Part shown: one piece after another, positions 58,854 through 64,000 of the stretch | Layout: the number at the start of each line of letters is the position of its first letter | Numbering within the stretch: the first letter of the stretch is position 1 | Assembly: GCA_018466975.1 (NCBI GenBank) | Contig: CM031557.1 | Span: 1,674,001 to 1,738,000, forward strand | DNA length: 64,000 nt | Direction of reading: 5' to 3' | Source of the DNA: Sparassis latifolia | Taxonomy: Eukaryota > Basidiomycota > Agaricomycetes > Polyporales > Sparassidaceae | Program-made: the position numbers and the translations under genes | The notes under the pieces: model-generated | Told to the model about the DNA's origin: nothing | What the model saw: only the letters and a program-made list of their open reading frames with translations | Databases searched by the model: none

Positions 58854-61214
58854 ATGTTCGACGTGTCCACCTTCGCTCCTGCGCGGCTTGCGCCTGTACT
58901 CCTATCACTCCTTGCGCTTGTCTATATAGCGCGCCACGCCGTTATTCGCAAGCACCAAGATATAGAAAGGCTACCTGGTCCAGTGAGTGCCGATATGCCA
59001 CCTCGCAGGGGAAAGTGCTGAGGCAGCGATGCCATTCGTAGTCTCGCAAGGATGCTACCTGGCTGTGGGGTCATGAACTCCTGGCGTTCGAGAACTGTAC
59101 GACGGACATGTACACCAGGTGGGCTGTAACTTTTGGCACGTTCTTCAAGATCAAGGGCGCATTTTTCCACCGCGATATTGTGAGCTCGAATGTTCATGGG
59201 ATAACTGAACGAGATGTTCACCGTCTTGCAGATCATCGCGACAGACCATGCCGCCGTGCAGCACATATTCCAGTATTCCGACAATTATGGTGAGAACCTG
59301 ATCTATGTACCCATCGTCCAGAATTCAATCGTCCGGACACAATCATTGCGCTTTTTGCAGTCAAGGCTCACGCTGTCTTCCTTTCCAGTGAAAGAAACTG
59401 GGATGCGGGAAGTGGCCGGAACCATCCTGGGCAGAGGCATCGTGTGGGCCGAAGGACACGAGCACGCGAAACAGCGCCGACTGCTAGCGCCTGCCTTCTC
59501 GTGAGTGTTAGAAATTCCACCCCTGGAGGTCTATCGAAGCGTTTGCCTCCAGCGCTCAATTAATGTTTCTTCCGACAGACTGGAGGCCATCAAGGGGATG
59601 ACAGATGATATATCAGAATCGGCCGAAAAGGTGAGCCGACGATGAGCGCTCTGCGTGATGTGTCTCATGCTCCCCGCAATGCGACATTACAGCTCGAAAG
59701 CAGGTTGACGAACCTGGTCCTCGCCCGCGATGGAGGGGCCACCGTCAACGTCGCCGACCACATCTCGACGTGCACGTACGTAACGTGTGTCTCAGTGTTC
59801 TCCCCCCCGCACTGACTAGCCACCGTGTCGTAGCCTCGATATCATTGGCCGCGTCGGGTTTGGCCATGACTTCAGGTCGGGCCAGTCCGCAGAAGCCAAA
59901 GAGATACGCGCGGTCTGGGAGAGGCAGGTTAACGAGTCGAACACATTCAAGGCCTTCGTCGGTTCGCTGCTGCTCCGCACGTTCCCCATCCTTACCTCGC
60001 TGCCGCTGCCCGTCATGAAGGAGGCGCGGCGCACAAGGGAGATCGTGTCCGAGCTCGCGATGCGCTTGCTGAGGCACGAGTACTTCAGCGACAAGGGCCG
60101 GGACATTCTCAGTATCTTGATGTGCGCGGGCAACAAGGACGGGGAAAAGGAGAAGCTCTCCTCTACGGAGGTCGTGGACAATGTCGGTGAACTGTTTAGT
60201 CATTGTTTACTTCCATTGAATTTACCCCACAGATCACCACGTTCTTACTGGTCGGCCATGAAACCATCGCCGGATCGTTGAGCTTCACACTGTGGGAGCT
60301 GGCCCGGCACCCAGAGATACAACAGAAGCTGCGCGAGGAAATTCGACAGTTCGGCCGCGACTTTGACTACGACGATATACAGCAGCTGAATTACCTCGAC
60401 GCGGTCGTCAAAGAGGGGTACGTCTTAATTTGCAAGCTGTCATACCGTGATTGCGGACCAGTCCTTGAACTTGGAATGACCATCCGCCGTAGGCTTCGTT
60501 TGCATCCTGCCGCAGCTATGACCGAACGTGTAGCACTGAAGGACGATGTCATCCCCCTGAACAAGCCTGTCTGCACGTCGAACGGTCAGACGGTCTCGTC
60601 AATCAGCGTGAAAGCAGGGCAGGCAGGTCTATTCCTCCTGCCACACCACTCGCCATACAGCTAACCCCGAATCACTGATTATTCTTGGTGTGATTGTTGG
60701 TGTGCTTCGACGACAAACGTTGCAGGTGTTCCACATCCCGTTCGTCAGTATGCAAGTCAATACAGACGTCTGGGGCCCGAATGCGGCGGAGTTCGTGCCC
60801 GAGCGGTGGATCGACTCCGGCGGCGTGCTCCCACCTGCGGAGTTGCCGCACGGATGGAGCGGGCTCGTCGCGTTCTGCGACGGCCCCCGGAACTGCATTG
60901 GCTATCGACTTGGTGCGTAGTTCTTGTTTTCTCCGTTTGTCGCGCATGGAGCGGCGCGTGGTCCCCGGTCCCCGCTGCCAACCCCCTTCTGCGATCTTTC
61001 TTCATTTTGAATTTCATTTCCGCTGAGCGCTCATACCTTCTGTGCGCGGATGTCAGCGGTCTTTGAGTTCAAGGTCATTCTTGCAACGCTCATCCGCACC
61101 CTCGAGTTACACGATACGACTGCAAACGTGGAGCTGAAGATCAAGCCGACACTGCAGGCCTTTGTAGACGGTCGCGGTGGTTTCCTTCCCATCCATTTTA
61201 CCTTGGCTCCATAA
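58854..61214 (+). CDS. Cytochrome P450 monooxygenase
   Basis: Eleven exons: 58854-58982, 59051-59179, 59232-59289, 59389-59500, 59579-59630, 59693-59775, 59834-60182, 60233-60417, 60493-60622, 60726-60912, 61057-61214. They give 523 residues in frame with no stops. An N-terminal membrane anchor (LAPVLLSLLALVYIA) is followed by the RLPGP hinge, WLWGHE, VWAEGHEHAKQRRLLAPAFS (C helix with W and R), the I-helix LLVGHETIAGS, the K-helix KEGLRLHP (ExxR), PERW, and the heme loop FCDGPRNCIG with the axial Cys. The heme loop and ExxR are complete. It is probably ER-anchored and reduced by a P450 reductase. The substrate is unknown; the type is common in mushroom detoxification and secondary metabolism. 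No biosynthetic core gene lies nearby. Intron 9 is GC-AG. Confidence 0.95.
60623..60725 (+). other. GC-AG intron in the P450 gene
   Basis: Donor CAG then GCAGGT, acceptor TTGCAG. It joins ISVKAGQ to VFHIPFVSMQ in phase 0. The GT four bases downstream would shift the frame. Confidence 0.65.
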
Positions 61215-61990
61215 ATGTTCATCCTCATGCCAGCCTATACGTACAAGCCAGTACTATGCCTGACCGTCGTTCAGTCGGTGCTTTTTAGGTACTTCATAGC
61301 AGTGCTACGTGACGCGTGACGCGTGACGGACGCCACCGGACTCGTACAGTATAGTATCGAACTTCATCGTCGAATTGACTGACCCGCTGTATTCTCCATA
61401 TGCTTCAAATCATACCTCTGACTCGCATGCCCAGACTGAAATATGTGCCTCGTTCACAATTTGCGGGCTCGAATTGCACGCGGCACGCTCATTAGTTGGC
61501 GTAGGTCGTACACGGGAGAACATTCAGTACTCACCAGAAGCACCAAATCGTACATACACAACAAAATTCCACGCCATGACCATATTTTGGCTGAGATCAA
61601 GCATAAATGCTCCACAAAGTCACCAAGGAGAGAGAATGAGATGCATGCAATGTTCTGTGGCGCACGAGCTGGCCCGGGACAATAGAAACAATGCCCTTTG
61701 TGCGTGTTTATGCCCCAGGATCACAGACAACAGTTGCGCTTGCTTAGCGCGCTCTTTGGCAACGCTTTACTTACGTTCTTGTTGTTCTTCGTCCTTGTCT
61801 CTGCATTTGGTATATATACCCCACATATTTCACGTTTCCACGCGCCCCGTTGATTCATCGCCACCGCTCACTGCACGCCTCACGTCTCTGCCACCAGGTC
61901 CGTTCACCTGTCGTGCAGCCCTCGCTGCACTCGTAGAGATTCTCAATACAGGAATCGAATTGTCAAGTTGCAAGTGTAGAAACTACCCGT
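61215..61990. other. Intergenic
   Basis: A short GTGACGC repeat lies near 61310. The palindrome GGTATATATACC at 61809-61820 is a TATA-like candidate for the gene at 61991. An open frame at 61375-62010 has no recognised domain. Confidence 0.45.
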
Positions 61991-63318
61991 ATGTCAGAAA
62001 TTTATGGTGAGTAGCCCAGCGGCATCCGGTTTGTGGTTGCATAATCGATCCAACTCTCAGAACTGTATCTCGAGGACTCATGGAACGATGTGCGGCTCAT
62101 CAAATATTGCTCTTCGATGCTTGAAGACCCCTCGCGTGTGCACCTCAGAAGCTTGCGGATCCCCACAGGATTCAATCCTGGTGAAAAAGCGTCGGTCCTC
62201 TTGGCAGAAGTTGTCGGTTGGGCTCCTCTGGAATCGTTATCGCTGGATTGCTCTGATAGCTTCTTCAAATCGTGTCCAGAGCTTGCGTATGCGCTCGCCA
62301 GCTCCCTTGGAATTCGATATTTGCATCTTGGGCTGTCATCCGCTGGATACATGACCCTTCGATGGTTGTCTCAGATGGAAAGCCAACCCCGAGAAATCAA
62401 GCTTTCAAACTTGGAGATACATAACCAGTTGAGCTACTGGCAGCTGCTGCAACCTTTTATCGATTCATTGCAAGTGCTCCGCGTGGAGGGGTTTGACCGT
62501 TTTGATACCGGCAATGGTCTTGTGTGGCCTAGGGTGTGTATCCTCGAGGTGGGATGTATGGCTGACTTTTCCCAGTTGTCACGCGCATTCCCTGCAGTCC
62601 AGGACCTTGTCGTAATCGATACAAAGGTCGGTTTGGATTTCAACTGCGATATTCCGCGACACACGGAATGGGCAAATCTTGATTGCATTGCGTACTGGAC
62701 GCGAACTGCTGTCGTGCCACTTCAATGCCACACCCGTCTTCTGGACCTCCATGAATGGAGGTTAATCCCTCCTGTCATGTACTGCATCCAACTCTGCTCT
62801 CCAATTGTCCTATCGTGCAGGATGAACTCGCGTGCGAATGAGTGCTACGCTGACCTTACTCAGTTGGCACAAGCAGCCCCTCTGATGCAATATTTGAACA
62901 TTTTCTTTGACCATACAGATGCGGAATCTCTCGAATGTGTCGTATGTTGGACTCATCCTTACCGTTCTTCTCATTCAATGACGCGCTTATTGCTACTTCG
63001 CAGGTGGGGCAGCTGTACGTGCTCGATGGCCTGGCGCTCGCCGGAATAACACTGTATACCTCTTCTCCGTTGCATGTCTCTGACTGTGTTTATCAGAACT
63101 GGGCGCAGGAGGCTGCTGCACTCGTCTCGTCTCTGACTAAAATCACCTTCGGTGATGTCTCCGATGACGAACACTACGTAATGTTTTGCATCACTCGTGC
63201 TGAAGGGAGTGTACCTGAGGTAGAGCGAAAGTCATCAAGCGAGGAGTTTAACGCGCAGTGCGACTTACTCAAGCCAGGATGCTCCGCAAATTGGTCAAAT
63301 ACTGTTTGTATACAGTAG
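61991..63318 (+). CDS. Leucine-rich-repeat-like mushroom protein
   Basis: Three exons, 61991-62006, 62061-62938 and 63004-63318, give 402 residues in one frame. It starts MSEIY-ELYLEDSWNDVRLI. Repeated leucine-spaced strands follow: VHLRSLRIP, LESLSLDCSDSF, IRYLHLGLS, REIKLSNLEIHN, LQVLRVEGFD, VCILEVGCMADF, VQDLVVIDT, TRLLDLHEWRL, MQYLNIFF, LYVLDGLALAGI. This spacing resembles the LRR part of F-box-type proteins abundant in Agaricomycetes, but no F-box is seen at the short N-terminus. Intron donor GTGAGT (first) and GTCGTA (second). Function unknown. A broken paralogue lies at 12555-13294. Confidence 0.72.
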
Positions 63319-64000
63319 TTTGTTACAAGAATTTTATACATCTTGAGTACTGCTGCGGCAAACGCCAAGATCATAGCAACCCGCGGCTATGTTCAAAGTG
63401 TCGTATATTCCTCATTGAGGTCCTGGCAGGGGGGCATCGCAACGAGTATGTCACGTTCTGGAAACCTTTCAAATCACACGTCTTGAAAGCTTGACTATTC
63501 ACGACGATCGGGGCAATATTTACTCAGTCATGGTAGATGTGACGAGCTCGCAGCTGATCGGACGATGTACACTTACCGTCTCAGCAAAGCACGTATCCAG
63601 TCATACATCGACAGGATCTGTATGTGCACGAAGTGCGAATGCTAGAACGACCATGCATCGGTTGGTCAATAAATGACCAGGGAGGCAACGTGTCGGCACA
63701 CGCCGTCAACAAACTGTAGACCAAAGCGAAGGCTTGACTACTCTCAAGAACCTGGATGAACTCAGAAGACTCCGTCACACTTAAAAAATGAAGTGACAAT
63801 TGCTGCTGGTACACATCCGTTAGATCCAAGTGAATAAAATTAGACTGACCGTCAACATGTACGTACTAGATGCCTATCACAGCCATTCATACGCGAATTC
63901 GCTCGGAATACGAGGCATGCAACTTCGAATCTTGCTCAAAACCGGCCGCAGAACTCAGACGCAAATGTATAGAAAGTCGTCGATGATCCACGGAGCGGGT
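63319..64000. other. No gene recognised to the right edge
   Basis: Short open frames with Cys residues (LEYCCGKRQDH, RLCSKCRIFLIEVLAGGH) follow directly after the LRR-like gene and could be a decayed exon; nothing else seen. Confidence 0.35.

Noticed and set aside
58854..63318. Secondary-metabolite cluster around the P450
   Set aside because: No synthase, terpene cyclase or transporter gene beside it; neighbours are a YCII remnant and an LRR-like gene.

Overview
The window is nuclear DNA of a filamentous basidiomycete, most likely a mushroom-forming agaricomycete. Its genes are broken by many 50-65 nt GT-AG introns. The gene families present (sacsin-like GHKL protein, TENA/THI-4, GH28, YCII, triose-phosphate-type transporter, P450, an IFI6/IFI27-like protein) suit such a genome. 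I found no bacterial operons, rRNA, tRNA or CRISPR.

Layout. 1-5.8 kb: sacsin-like gene on the minus strand, running off the left edge. 7.3-8.2 kb: TENA/THI-4 protein (minus). 9.4-11.4 kb: secreted GH28 pectinase (plus). 12.5-14.9 kb: a broken copy of a leucine-rich-repeat-like gene, followed by an intact YCII-domain gene; both have relatives at 57-63 kb. 16.7-17.6 kb: a broken hypothetical gene. 19.2-21.1 kb: transporter (minus). 23.4-23.9 kb: an alanine-rich gene cut off by transposon sequence.

24.0-35.9 kb: an 11.9 kb element with perfect 54-bp terminal inverted repeats. It holds a Cys/His protein, a defective integrase, a broken BTB gene, a hypothetical gene, and a chimera of fungalysin (M36) and amidohydrolase fragments. 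A 142-bp copy of its right end lies just outside its left end. 37.6-39.0 kb: a RmlD/MAT2B-like reductase (plus). 39.6-47.2 kb: a small IFI6/IFI27-like gene split by a 7.05 kb hAT element with perfect 17-bp inverted repeats and a near-perfect 8-bp target duplication. 47.4-53.1 kb: a degenerate Gypsy retrotransposon (minus) with two 282-bp LTRs. 53-57 kb: repeat-rich DNA, including a large inverted repeat. 57.2-58.1 kb: a decayed copy of the YCII segment. 58.9-61.2 kb: an intact P450. 62.0-63.3 kb: the intact LRR-like gene.

The single-copy metabolic genes are intact and show no common pathway. The middle 30 kb is a nest of transposons that has disrupted at least two host genes and taken up pieces of others. 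Many inactivating changes look like transitions, and every transition between the two Gypsy LTRs is at a CpG, which suggests methylation-driven decay. Exon boundaries below were placed by eye from splice signals and family resemblance. Family names come from motif recognition, not a database search.
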